Shown here: one piece after another, positions 17,499 to 25,859 of the stretch | How the letters are laid out: each line of letters begins with the position of its first letter | Numbering within the stretch: the stretch's first letter is position 1 | Assembly: GCA_036526135.1 (NCBI GenBank) | Contig: DATCZA010000049.1 | Location: 1 to 55,905 of the forward strand | From: UBA2965 sp036526135 | GTDB lineage: Bacteria > Pseudomonadota > Gammaproteobacteria > Pseudomonadales > Azotimanducaceae | Direction: 5' to 3' | DNA: 55,905 nucleotides | Position numbers and translations under genes: made by a program | The notes under the pieces: model-generated | Database searches by the model: none | Told to the model about the DNA's origin: nothing | Seen by the model: only the letters and a program-made list of their open reading frames with translations

Positions 17499-18374
17499 TC
17501 AAGACCAGCCGGTCACCTCGGCAATGGCGTCGCCAATTTCTGCCAGGCTTCGCACCGTGCGCACGCCCGCAGCCTCAAGAGCCGCAAATTTCTCGGCCGC
17601 CGTGCCCTTGCCTCCGGCGATGATCGCCCCGGCATGACCCATACGCTTGCCTGGCGGGGCGGTAACCCCGGCGATGTAGGAAACCACGGGTTTGGAGACA
17701 TTCGATCGAATGAACTCGGCCGCTTCCTCCTCCGCCGTTCCACCGATCTCCCCCACCATCACGATGGCTTCGGTCGCCGGGTCTGCTTCGAACAGCGCCA
17801 GGATGTCGATGAAGTGGCTCCCAGGAATGGGATCACCGCCGATGCCGACGCAGCTGCTCTGGCCGAATCCGCGGTCCGTAGTCTGCTTTACCGCTTCGTA
17901 AGTGAGGGTTCCCGAGCGGGACACGATGCCTACGCGGCCCGGCAGATGGATCTCGCCCGGCATGATGCCGATCTTGCACTCGCCCGGCGTGATGACTCCA
18001 GGGCAGTTGGGCCCGATGACGCGGCTGCTCGTCGTGTCGAGCTTGGCTTTCACCGCGAGCATGTCCAGGGTCGGTATGCCTTCGGTGATGCAGACCACGA
18101 GCTCGATGCCGGCGTCCAGCGCCTCGAGGATGGAGTCCTTGCAGAACGGAGCGGGCACGTAGATCACCGATGCGGTGGCGCCGGTGGCTTCCACGGCATC
18201 CGCCACCGTATTGAACACCGGTCGTCCAAGGTGCTCGGAACCACCTTTGCCGGGCGTGACGCCGCCGACTACCTGAGTGCCGTAGGCAATGGCCTGCTCG
18301 CTGTGCAGGGTGCCCTGGGCGCCCGTGAAGCCCTGACAGATGACCCTTGTGCTGCTGTCGACCAGAATGCTCAT
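17499..18374 (-). CDS. sucD: Succinyl-CoA synthetase alpha subunit
   Basis: Substrate-level phosphorylation step of the TCA cycle, with SucC. 291 residues. The N-terminus MSILVDSSTRVICQGFTGAQG binds CoA; ATASVIYVPAPFC and the phosphohistidine loop GHAGAIIAGGKGTA are present. I chose the ATG at 18374, which overlaps the sucC stop as ATGA. A longer upstream reading lies within sucC in another frame. Confidence 0.97.
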   Translation of the reverse strand: MSILVDSSTRVICQGFTGAQGTLHSEQAIAYGTQVVGGVTPGKGGSEHLGRPVFNTVADAVEATGATASVIYVPAPFCKDSILEALDAGIELVVCITEGIPTLDMLAVKAKLDTTSSRVIGPNCPGVITPGECKIGIMPGEIHLPGRVGIVSRSGTLTYEAVKQTTDRGFGQSSCVGIGGDPIPGSHFIDILALFEADPATEAIVMVGEIGGTAEEEAAEFIRSNVSKPVVSYIAGVTAPPGKRMGHAGAIIAGGKGTAAEKFAALEAAGVRTVRSLAEIGDAIAEVTGWS

Positions 18375-19540
18375 GGCCGTCCTCCTGCCGCTGCCACGGC
18401 TTTCCGGGCGGCGTCGGCCAGACTCTCCGCAGCGATGATGTTCAAACCGCTGGCGGCGAGCACCTCGCGTCCCCGCGGGGCGTTGTTGCCCTCGAAACGC
18501 ACCACCACGGGCACCTCGACCCCCACTTCCTGGACGGCTCCCACGATCCCTTCGGCGATGATGGCGCACGAGACGATGCCGCCGAATATGTTGATCAGGA
18601 CGGCCTTCACATTCTCGTCCGAGAGAATGATCTTGAAGGCCTCCGAAACCGCCTCCTTGGTCGCGCCGCCGCCAACGTCGAGGAAGTTGGCCGGGTTGCC
18701 GCCATGAATCTTCACCAGATCCATGGTGCCCATGGCCAGGCCCGCGCCGTTCACCATGCAACCGATGTTGCCGTCGAGCGCGACGTAGTTCAGATCGTAC
18801 TCGGCAGCTTCGGCTTCCCGTTCATCCTCCTGGGAGACGTCGCGCATGGCCGCAAGGGCTGGCTGGCGAAACATCGCGTTGCCGTCGATGTTGACCTTCG
18901 CATCAAGGCAATGAATATTCCCCGCCGTGGTAATGACCAGCGGGTTGATCTCCAGAAGCGAGCAATCCAGTTCCTGAAATAGCCTAGATAAACCCATGAA
19001 AAGATTTGTAAATTCCCTTATCTGAGCGCCCTCTAGACCAAGCCGGAAGGCCAGCTGACGGCCCTGATAGGGTTGTGGCCCTACAAAGGGATCGATGGCA
19101 ACGCGAAGGATCTTCTCCGGCGTCTCCTCTGCCACCTTCTCGATCTCGACGCCACCCTCGGTGGACGCCATGAAAACCACCCGCCGGGTGCCCCGGTCGA
19201 CGACGGCGCCCAGGTAGAGTTCCCGGTCGATGTCCGTGCAGCTTTCCACGTAGATCTTGCTGACGGGTTGGCCGTGCTCATCGGTCTGGAAAGTCACCAG
19301 GTTCTTGCCGATCCACTGATCGGCGAAGGCGCGGACCTCGTCGAGGCTGTCTGCCAGCTTGACGCCACCCGCCTTGCCGCGACCGCCTGCGTGCACCTGC
19401 ACCTTGACCACCCAACGCCCCCCGCCGATCCGCTCGGCGGCGGCCACGGCTTCGTCCGCCGTGTCTACCGCATACCCCTGCGACACCGGCAGCCCATAGT
19501 CGGCAAACAGCCCCTTGGCCTGATACTCATGTAGATTCAT
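18371..19540 (-). CDS. sucC: Succinyl-CoA synthetase beta subunit
   Basis: ATP-grasp subunit that supplies the nucleotide site for succinyl-CoA synthetase. 389 residues. MNLHEYQAKGLF at the N-terminus, the nucleotide loop HAGGRGKAGGVKLA, LEINPLVIT and NGAGLAMGTMDLV are typical. GGAAG lies five bases before the ATG. It is 12 bases after lpd. Oddity: codons for about residues 170-190 include ATA, AGG, ACA, AAT, TTA and CTA in a run, an AT-rich segment unlike the rest of the gene; the protein sequence there (REFTNLFMGLSRLFQEL) looks normal. Confidence 0.97.
   Translation of the reverse strand: MNLHEYQAKGLFADYGLPVSQGYAVDTADEAVAAAERIGGGRWVVKVQVHAGGRGKAGGVKLADSLDEVRAFADQWIGKNLVTFQTDEHGQPVSKIYVESCTDIDRELYLGAVVDRGTRRVVFMASTEGGVEIEKVAEETPEKILRVAIDPFVGPQPYQGRQLAFRLGLEGAQIREFTNLFMGLSRLFQELDCSLLEINPLVITTAGNIHCLDAKVNIDGNAMFRQPALAAMRDVSQEDEREAEAAEYDLNYVALDGNIGCMVNGAGLAMGTMDLVKIHGGNPANFLDVGGGATKEAVSEAFKIILSDENVKAVLINIFGGIVSCAIIAEGIVGAVQEVGVEVPVVVRFEGNNAPRGREVLAASGLNIIAAESLADAARKAVAAAGGRP
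18971..19030 (-). other. AT-rich rare-codon block inside sucC
   Basis: G+C is 16 of 50 over 18971-19020 against more than 60 percent on both sides. Codons that look rare for this genome (ATA, AGG, TTA, CTA) cluster here. The reading frame and protein are intact. It is shorter and weaker than the block in leuD but of the same kind. Confidence 0.6.
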
Positions 19541-19552
19541 AAGACTTCCGTT

Positions 19553-20992
19553 CTATTTCTGTTTCTTACGATTGACCGTATGTATGGCATGTCCGGCGAC
19601 GCTCAGCGCGGCTTCGTGGACGGCTTCGCTCAATGTCGGATGAGCGAACATCGTAAGCCCCAGATCCTCCGCGCACGCGTCGAACTCCATGGCGATGACT
19701 GCCTGGGCAATGAGCTCCGAAGCCTGAGGCCCCAGCACGTGCACGCCCAGAATCCGGTCAGTCTCGGCGTCAGCAAGCACCTTGACCTGGCCCTGCACGT
19801 CGTTGGCTGCCATTGCCCGGCCACTGGCCGTGAACGGGAAACTGCCCACGTTGTACTCATCCCCGCTGGCTTTGAGCTCCTGCTCGGTCTTGCCCACCCA
19901 GGCAACCTCGGGGTGTGTGTAGATCACCGCCGGTACGCACTCGTAGTTGACGAGGGGTTTGAAGCCGGCGATGCGCTCGGCGACCATGACGCCCTCCTCC
20001 ATGCCCTTGTGCGCGAGCATCGGGCCACGAACCACGTCGCCCACGGCGTAGACGTGGGGGGCATCGGTAGCGCAGAGATCGTTGACGTAAAGGAAGCCGC
20101 GCTCGTCCAGATTGACCCCGCAATCGGGCGCGAGGAGCCCTTCGGTGAAGGGCCGCCTGCCCACCGCCACGATGAGCTTGTCCACCTTGAGAGACTGATC
20201 CCCATCCTGATCCTGATACGTCACGGTTACCTCACCATCGGTGACCTCCGCCCCCATTACCCGGGTCCCCAGGCGGATATCGAGCCCCTGATTGCGAAAG
20301 ATCTTCAGCGCATCCCGGGCAATTCGCTCGTCGGTCATGGGAAGAAACTCATCCAGCGCTTCCAGAACCACCACCTCGGAGCCGAGGCGACTCCAGACGC
20401 TGCCGAGCTCCAGACCGATCACCCCGGCACCGATCACGCCCAGTCGCTCAGGCACCTCTTCGAACTCGAGAGCACCGGTCGAGTCGACGATCAGATCCTT
20501 GGTCAGCGGCGCCGGCGGGATCTCCATGGGCACGGAACCCGGCGCAAGGATCACGTGCTCGGCCTGCAGCACCACGGCGTCGCCATCATGGGGCGTGTAC
20601 TCCACCTGCCGGCTGGCCAGGAGGCGCCCCCTTCCAGGCAGGTCGGTGACGCCGTTGCTTTTGAACAGCGCCGCAACGCCACCGGTGAGCCCCTGTACCA
20701 CCTGCCGCTTGCGGGCCATCATCTGACCGACATCCACGCTCAACTCGCCGGTTCGAATGCCGATCTCAGCGAAATGCTCCTTGGCCTCGACGAACTTGTG
20801 GGAGGCATCGAGCAATGCCTTGGACGGGATACAACCCCAGTTCAGGCAGGTGCCCCCGTACGCGGGGTTGCTGTCGGCATCCAGGGATTTGTCGATGCAG
20901 GCGGTGCTGAGCCCCAGCTGCGCTGCGCGGATGGCGGCATGGTAGCCCGCAGGGCCAGCGCCGATGACGATCACGTCGTACTTGTCATTCAT
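19553..20992 (-). CDS. lpdA: Dihydrolipoyl dehydrogenase (E3)
   Basis: FAD flavoprotein that reoxidises dihydrolipoamide of 2-oxoacid dehydrogenase complexes with NAD. 479 residues. FAD-binding VIGAGPAGYHAAIRAAQLG, the redox-active disulfide GGTCLNWGCIPSK, the NAD-binding GVIGAGVIGLELGSVW, and the active-site His in FAHPTLSEAVHEA are all present. It is 2 bases after sucB and 12 before sucC, so it is the E3 of the oxoglutarate complex and may also serve other complexes. Confidence 0.97.
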   Translation of the reverse strand: MNDKYDVIVIGAGPAGYHAAIRAAQLGLSTACIDKSLDADSNPAYGGTCLNWGCIPSKALLDASHKFVEAKEHFAEIGIRTGELSVDVGQMMARKRQVVQGLTGGVAALFKSNGVTDLPGRGRLLASRQVEYTPHDGDAVVLQAEHVILAPGSVPMEIPPAPLTKDLIVDSTGALEFEEVPERLGVIGAGVIGLELGSVWSRLGSEVVVLEALDEFLPMTDERIARDALKIFRNQGLDIRLGTRVMGAEVTDGEVTVTYQDQDGDQSLKVDKLIVAVGRRPFTEGLLAPDCGVNLDERGFLYVNDLCATDAPHVYAVGDVVRGPMLAHKGMEEGVMVAERIAGFKPLVNYECVPAVIYTHPEVAWVGKTEQELKASGDEYNVGSFPFTASGRAMAANDVQGQVKVLADAETDRILGVHVLGPQASELIAQAVIAMEFDACAEDLGLTMFAHPTLSEAVHEAALSVAGHAIHTVNRKKQK

Positions 20993-20994
20993 TG

Positions 20995-22197
20995 TTAAAG
21001 TTCCAGCAGAATTCTAGCGGGGTCTTCAATCAGGCCCTTGATGGTAACCAGGAATCGCACGGCCTCTTGACCGTCGATGAGCCGGTGATCGTAAGACAGC
21101 GCGAGGTACATCATCGGTCTGACCACGACCTCACCGTCCACCGCCACCGGGCGATCCTGAATTTTGTGCATGCCGAGAATGGCCGTCTGCGGCGGGTTGA
21201 GAATCGGCGTCGACAGCAGCGACCCAAAAACCCCGCCATTGGAGATGGTGAACGTACCCCCCGACATGTCCTCTATGGAAAGCTTCCCGTCCTGCGCGCG
21301 CGCGGCGAAATCATTCACCTGATCTTCGATCTGCGCAAGGCTGAGCGCGTCGGCTTCACGGATTACCGGCACGACGAGCCCGCGTTCGGTGCTCACCGCT
21401 ACGCCGATGTCGTAGTAGCCGTGATACAGGATATCGTTTTCATCGATGGAAGCGTTCACGGCGGGGAAGCGCTTGAGGGCTTCAACGCTGGCGCGCACGA
21501 AGAAAGACATGAACCCGAGGCGGGTCCCGTTGTGACGCGCCTGAAATTCGTCCTGATAGCGACGCCGCATGGTCATGATGGGCCCCATGTCGACCTCGTT
21601 GAACGTGGTCAGCATGGCAGCGTTCTGCTGGGCCTCGACCAGCCGGCGGGCGATGCTCGCGCGCAGGCGCGTCATCGGCACACGGCGCACCACACGTTCA
21701 CCCTCGTCGACGGAAGCCTCGTCGACTGCTGCCGGCGTCGGTGCTGGCGGCTCGGGCCGGGCCGAGGCGGCCTGGGCCACGTCTTCGCGCGTGATCCGGC
21801 CAGCCTTGCCCGTGCCTTCGATTCGCTGGATGTCCAGGCCGCTCTCCGTGGCCAGCTTCCTGGCTGCCGGGCTCGCGCTGACCTCGTCGTCCGCGGGCTC
21901 GGGCTGCTGAGCCTGCTGCGGCTCGTCAGCCTCTACTTCTTGCTTGGGCTCGCCCGCCGCGGTTTCGTCGAGCTCCGCAATGAGCTCTTCGCTGAGGACC
22001 GTTTCCCCCTCGGCTTTCAGGACGCTGGTAAGGCGTCCTGCCGCGGGTGCCACCACCTCGAGCACCACCTTGTCCGTCTCTATTTCCACCAGCAGATCGT
22101 CGCGCTGGACCTGATCGCCCACGTTCCGGTGCCAGGCGGCTACGGTCCCGTCGGCGATGGATTCCGGAAACGTTGGCGCTTTGATTTGGATGGTCAT
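20995..22197 (-). CDS. sucB: 2-oxoglutarate dehydrogenase E2 (dihydrolipoyl succinyltransferase)
   Basis: Core acyltransferase of the oxoglutarate dehydrogenase complex. 400 residues. One lipoyl domain with the lipoylated Lys in VEIETDKVVLEV, an acidic flexible linker, a peripheral-subunit-binding domain (ASPAARKLATESGLD, then GRITREDV), and a catalytic domain ending with the active-site YDHRLIDGQEAV. The order and lengths are standard. It is 20 bases downstream of sucA. Confidence 0.97.
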   Translation of the reverse strand: MTIQIKAPTFPESIADGTVAAWHRNVGDQVQRDDLLVEIETDKVVLEVVAPAAGRLTSVLKAEGETVLSEELIAELDETAAGEPKQEVEADEPQQAQQPEPADDEVSASPAARKLATESGLDIQRIEGTGKAGRITREDVAQAASARPEPPAPTPAAVDEASVDEGERVVRRVPMTRLRASIARRLVEAQQNAAMLTTFNEVDMGPIMTMRRRYQDEFQARHNGTRLGFMSFFVRASVEALKRFPAVNASIDENDILYHGYYDIGVAVSTERGLVVPVIREADALSLAQIEDQVNDFAARAQDGKLSIEDMSGGTFTISNGGVFGSLLSTPILNPPQTAILGMHKIQDRPVAVDGEVVVRPMMYLALSYDHRLIDGQEAVRFLVTIKGLIEDPARILLEL

Positions 22198-22217
22198 CGG
22201 CGGTCCTTCATAGCCCG

Positions 22218-25055
22218 TTAGCCGAACAGGGCCTCCTCCACCAGGCGCTGCTGCCGCACGCCGTGCAGATGCGCGTGCCCGCTGGCCGGGGCGGCGAAAG
22301 CCGGGCGCCCGGCGTAGGCCAGGTAGATGTTTTCATTGTGCTTCATGATGACCCGGCGCATATGGTGCTGGGAGGCGTACCAGGCACCCTGGTTCATGGG
22401 TTCCTCCTGACACCAGACCACGTCCCGTACCGAGCCGTACGGCGCCATGATGCGCTCGAGCTCCGCCTCGGGAAACGGGTAGAGCTGCTCGAGCCTGATG
22501 ATGGCGACCTGACTCGCGTTCGCCTCCCGACGGGCTTCCAGCAGCTCGTAGAAAACCTTCCCGCTGCAGAGCACAACGCGCTCGACGCCGTCCGGATCTA
22601 TCTCGTCGACTTCGCCCAGCACCGTGTGAAACGTCCCGTTCGCCAGGTCCTCGAGCGTCGACACGGCGAGCTTGTGCCTGAGCAGGCTCTTTGGCGTGAG
22701 CGCCACCAGCGGCTTGCGCGCGGGCCAGACCACCTGACGACGCAACATGTGAAACACCTGAGCCGGCGTGGTGGGAAGGCAGACCTGCATGTTGTGTTGG
22801 GCGCAGAGCTGGAGAAACCGCTCGAGCCTCGCCGACGAGTGCTCGGGTCCGGCGCCCTCATAGCCGTGGGGCAGCAGCATGGTCAAACCGCACAGCCGGG
22901 CCCATTTCACCTCGCCGCTGGAGATGAACTGGTCGATGACCACCTGGGCACCATTGGCAAAGTCACCGAACTGGGCCTCCCAGATGACAAGCTTGTCCGG
23001 CGCGGTCGCGGCGTAACCGTACTCGAAGGCGAGCACCGCCTCTTCCGAAAGCAGGCTGTCGTAGAGGTCGAAGTTGACGGTCTCAGAGAGGCTGTTCAGG
23101 GGGATGTAGCGCTTGCCGTCCTTCTGGTTGTGGAGAGCGGCATGCCGGTGAGAAAAGGTCCCGACGCCCACGTCCTGGCCCGTCAGGCGGACTCCGTAAC
23201 CCTCGTCCAGCAGCGTTGCGTACGCCATGGTCTCGGCAAATCCCCAGTTGATGGGCATCGCCCCGAAGCTCATCTTGTGTCGATCTTCCATGATCTTCTG
23301 GACCTGGCGCTGAAGCACGAAACCATCGGGGAGCTCCTCGAGCCGCCTGGCGAGCGCCTGTATCACGCTGAGATCGACGCGGGTATCCGCGGGCATGACG
23401 GTGTCGTGGCCCAGATAGGGCGTCCAGTCCACGAACAGCTCGGTGTTCGGTTCCTTCACCAGGCTCAGGGCCACGTGCCCTCCCTGATCCAGGGTGTTCC
23501 GGTACGCCTCGGCAAGGCCATCGGCCTCGCTGTCCTCCACGAGCCCTTCCCCTATCAGGCGTTCCACGTATATCGCCCGGGTGGTCGGGTGCTGACGGAT
23601 CTTCTTGTACATCAGCGGCTGGGTCTTCATGGGCTCTTCGGCCTCGTTGTGACCCCTGCGGCGATAGCAGACGAGATCGATCACCACGTCCTTTTTGAAC
23701 TCCATCCGGTAATCGGCGGCAAGTTGCGAAGCAAACAGCACCGCCTCCGGATCGTCGCCGTTGACGTGGAAGATGGGGGCCTGAACCAGCTTGGCCACCT
23801 CCGAGCAGTACTCGGTGGAGCGCGCGTCGTCCTGACGATGGGTGGTGAAGCCGATCTGGTTGTTGATGATGATATGGATCGTCCCGCCCGTCTTGAACCC
23901 TCGGGTCTGAGACATCTGCAGGGTCTCCATGACCACTCCCTGCCCGGCGAAGGACGCGTCGCCGTGAACGAGGATGGGCACGACCCGGGTTCCCACATGG
24001 TCGCGGCGGCGATCCTGCCTCGCCCGCACGGATCCCTCCACCACGGGCCCGACGATCTCCAGGTGGGAAGGATTGAACGCCAGCGCCAGGTGCATCTCGC
24101 CGCCCGGCGTCATCACGTTGCTGGAAAATCCCTGGTGGTACTTGACGTCTCCCATGTCGTCTTCGTTCACCGGCAGCTTGCCGTCGAACTCATCGAAAAG
24201 GAGCCGGGGGTCTTTTCCCAGGATGTTGACCAGCACGTTGAGCCGGCCCCGATGCGCCATGGCGATGACGGCCTCGAGGACGCCATGGGAACCCAGCCGC
24301 TGCAGCAGCTCGTGAAGCATGGGGATGAGGCTCTCCCCGCCTTCCAGGCCGAAACGCTTGGTACCGGGATAACGGCCGTGCAGGTACTTTTCCAGGCCTT
24401 CTGCAGCGGTCAGGCGTTCCAGGATCACCCGCTTGTGATCCTCGGTCAGTACCGGCCGCGCACGCACGCTTTCGAGGCGCTGCTGAACCCAGAGCTGCTC
24501 GCTCTGATCGACGATGTGCATGTACTCGAAGCCGATGGACGCGCAGTAGGTCCGCTCGAGGGCATCCACGAGATCGCGCAGCTTCGCCTCTGGTGATCCG
24601 TAGTGAAAAGATCCAACGTTGAACGTCTCGTCCAGATCCGCGAGGGAGAGATGGTGATAGGCCAGATCGAGGATGGGCATGGCGGGTCGTTCCATCATGC
24701 CCAGCGGGTCGATGTTCGCCTTCTTGTGGCCCCGGTGCCGATAGGCCGAGATGAGATCCTGAACGCGCATCTGCTTCTGCTCGTGCACGTTCTGCGCAAA
24801 GTGGCTCTCGCGCTCCGGTCTCGCTTTCAGGCGGTTGCGTCCCAGCCGCTCGAACTGATCGACGATGGTGCTGTGGGGCACATCGGCACCGACAGCCCCT
24901 TCCACGCGCGGCAGCGTGTCGAAATACTCGCGCCACTCAGGGGGCACCTCGTTCGGTTCGTCGAGATAGCGCTCGTACATGGCCTCGATGTAGGCAGCGT
25001 TGGCACCGGCCAGGTGCGAACTACGCTCCATGCGCTCGCGAAACGAGTCAGCCAT
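22218..25055 (-). CDS. sucA: 2-oxoglutarate dehydrogenase E1
   Basis: Thiamine-diphosphate decarboxylase component of the oxoglutarate complex. 945 residues, the family norm. The N-terminal helix for E2 binding, LERTYCASIGFEYMHI, AHRGRLNVLVNILGK, HGDASFAGQGVVMETL, IINNQIGFTT and the C-terminal EEPMNQGAW region are all typical. It is first of the suc genes and lies 88 bases after sdhB, so it is probably transcribed with sdh. Confidence 0.97.
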   Translation of the reverse strand: MADSFRERMERSSHLAGANAAYIEAMYERYLDEPNEVPPEWREYFDTLPRVEGAVGADVPHSTIVDQFERLGRNRLKARPERESHFAQNVHEQKQMRVQDLISAYRHRGHKKANIDPLGMMERPAMPILDLAYHHLSLADLDETFNVGSFHYGSPEAKLRDLVDALERTYCASIGFEYMHIVDQSEQLWVQQRLESVRARPVLTEDHKRVILERLTAAEGLEKYLHGRYPGTKRFGLEGGESLIPMLHELLQRLGSHGVLEAVIAMAHRGRLNVLVNILGKDPRLLFDEFDGKLPVNEDDMGDVKYHQGFSSNVMTPGGEMHLALAFNPSHLEIVGPVVEGSVRARQDRRRDHVGTRVVPILVHGDASFAGQGVVMETLQMSQTRGFKTGGTIHIIINNQIGFTTHRQDDARSTEYCSEVAKLVQAPIFHVNGDDPEAVLFASQLAADYRMEFKKDVVIDLVCYRRRGHNEAEEPMKTQPLMYKKIRQHPTTRAIYVERLIGEGLVEDSEADGLAEAYRNTLDQGGHVALSLVKEPNTELFVDWTPYLGHDTVMPADTRVDLSVIQALARRLEELPDGFVLQRQVQKIMEDRHKMSFGAMPINWGFAETMAYATLLDEGYGVRLTGQDVGVGTFSHRHAALHNQKDGKRYIPLNSLSETVNFDLYDSLLSEEAVLAFEYGYAATAPDKLVIWEAQFGDFANGAQVVIDQFISSGEVKWARLCGLTMLLPHGYEGAGPEHSSARLERFLQLCAQHNMQVCLPTTPAQVFHMLRRQVVWPARKPLVALTPKSLLRHKLAVSTLEDLANGTFHTVLGEVDEIDPDGVERVVLCSGKVFYELLEARREANASQVAIIRLEQLYPFPEAELERIMAPYGSVRDVVWCQEEPMNQGAWYASQHHMRRVIMKHNENIYLAYAGRPAFAAPASGHAHLHGVRQQRLVEEALFG

Positions 25056-25143
25056 TGTCAGCCTGCGTGGGATAGGAGCTCACCGTGAGAGCCGTCAGCC
25101 TTTTGTCCGTTGAAGCAGCAGTATAGCCGCGCAAGGGGTTCGT

Positions 25144-25848
25144 CTACGTCCCCTGCTGCAGAAGCATGGTGCGGATCTTGCCGATGGCCCGCGTGGGGTT
25201 GAGCCCCTTGGGGCAAACGCTCACGCAGTTCATGATCCCGCGGCATCGGAAGACGCTGAAGGGGTCGTCCAGCTCCGAGAGCCGCTCGGCTGTCGCCGTG
25301 TCCCGGCTGTCGGCCAGGAACCGATAGGCCTGCAACAGACCCGCCGGACCGATGAACTTGTCAGGGTTCCACCAGAACGAGGGGCAGGCGGTGGAGCAGC
25401 AGGCACACAGGATGCACTCGTACAACCCGTCGAGCTCGGCACGCTCCTCCGGACTCTGCAGGCGCTCCTGGGCAGGGGGCGGCTTGTCGTTAATGAGGTA
25501 CGGCTTGATCTTTTCGTACTGGCGATAGAACTGAGTCATGTCCACCACCAGGTCCCGGATCACCGGCAGCCCGGGAAGCGGCCGCAGAACGAGCTTGCCC
25601 CGCTTTGCAACAGAGGAAACCGGCGTGATGCAGGCGAGCCCGTTTCGCCCGTTCATGTTGATGCCGTCCGAACCGCAAACACCCTCCCGGCAGGAGCGCC
25701 GGTAGGACAGGGTAGGATCCTCGGCCTTCAGCATCTCGAGAACGTCGAGAACCATCAGATCCCGGTCGCCGGGGAGCTCGATGCTCATCTCGCGCATGGC
25801 CGGGACCTCGTCGGTCTCCGGGTTGTATCGATAAACGCTAACCTGCAT
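25144..25848 (-). CDS. sdhB: Succinate dehydrogenase iron-sulfur subunit
   Basis: Carries the three Fe-S clusters of complex II. About 234 residues. The 2Fe-2S ligands lie in CREGVCGSDGINMNG; the 4Fe-4S and 3Fe-4S ligands in CILCACCSTACPSFWW and CRGIMNCVSVCPKGLNP. I chose the ATG at 25848 (MQVSVYRYNP): GAGAGG lies six bases before it, whereas the ATG six bases further upstream would abut that site. It follows sdhA by 11 bases. Confidence 0.96.
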   Translation of the reverse strand: MQVSVYRYNPETDEVPAMREMSIELPGDRDLMVLDVLEMLKAEDPTLSYRRSCREGVCGSDGINMNGRNGLACITPVSSVAKRGKLVLRPLPGLPVIRDLVVDMTQFYRQYEKIKPYLINDKPPPAQERLQSPEERAELDGLYECILCACCSTACPSFWWNPDKFIGPAGLLQAYRFLADSRDTATAERLSELDDPFSVFRCRGIMNCVSVCPKGLNPTRAIGKIRTMLLQQGT

Positions 25849-25859
25849 CACCATCCTCT

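Noticed and set aside
16593..18707. A 704-codon open frame on the plus strand, antisense to htpG and sucD
   Set aside because: It is a by-product of high GC and codon bias: it lies wholly opposite two well-identified genes and its sequence matches no family I know.
22263..24596. A 777-codon open frame antisense to sucA
   Set aside because: It mirrors the codon pattern of sucA, has no ribosome-binding site of note, and has no recognisable domains.
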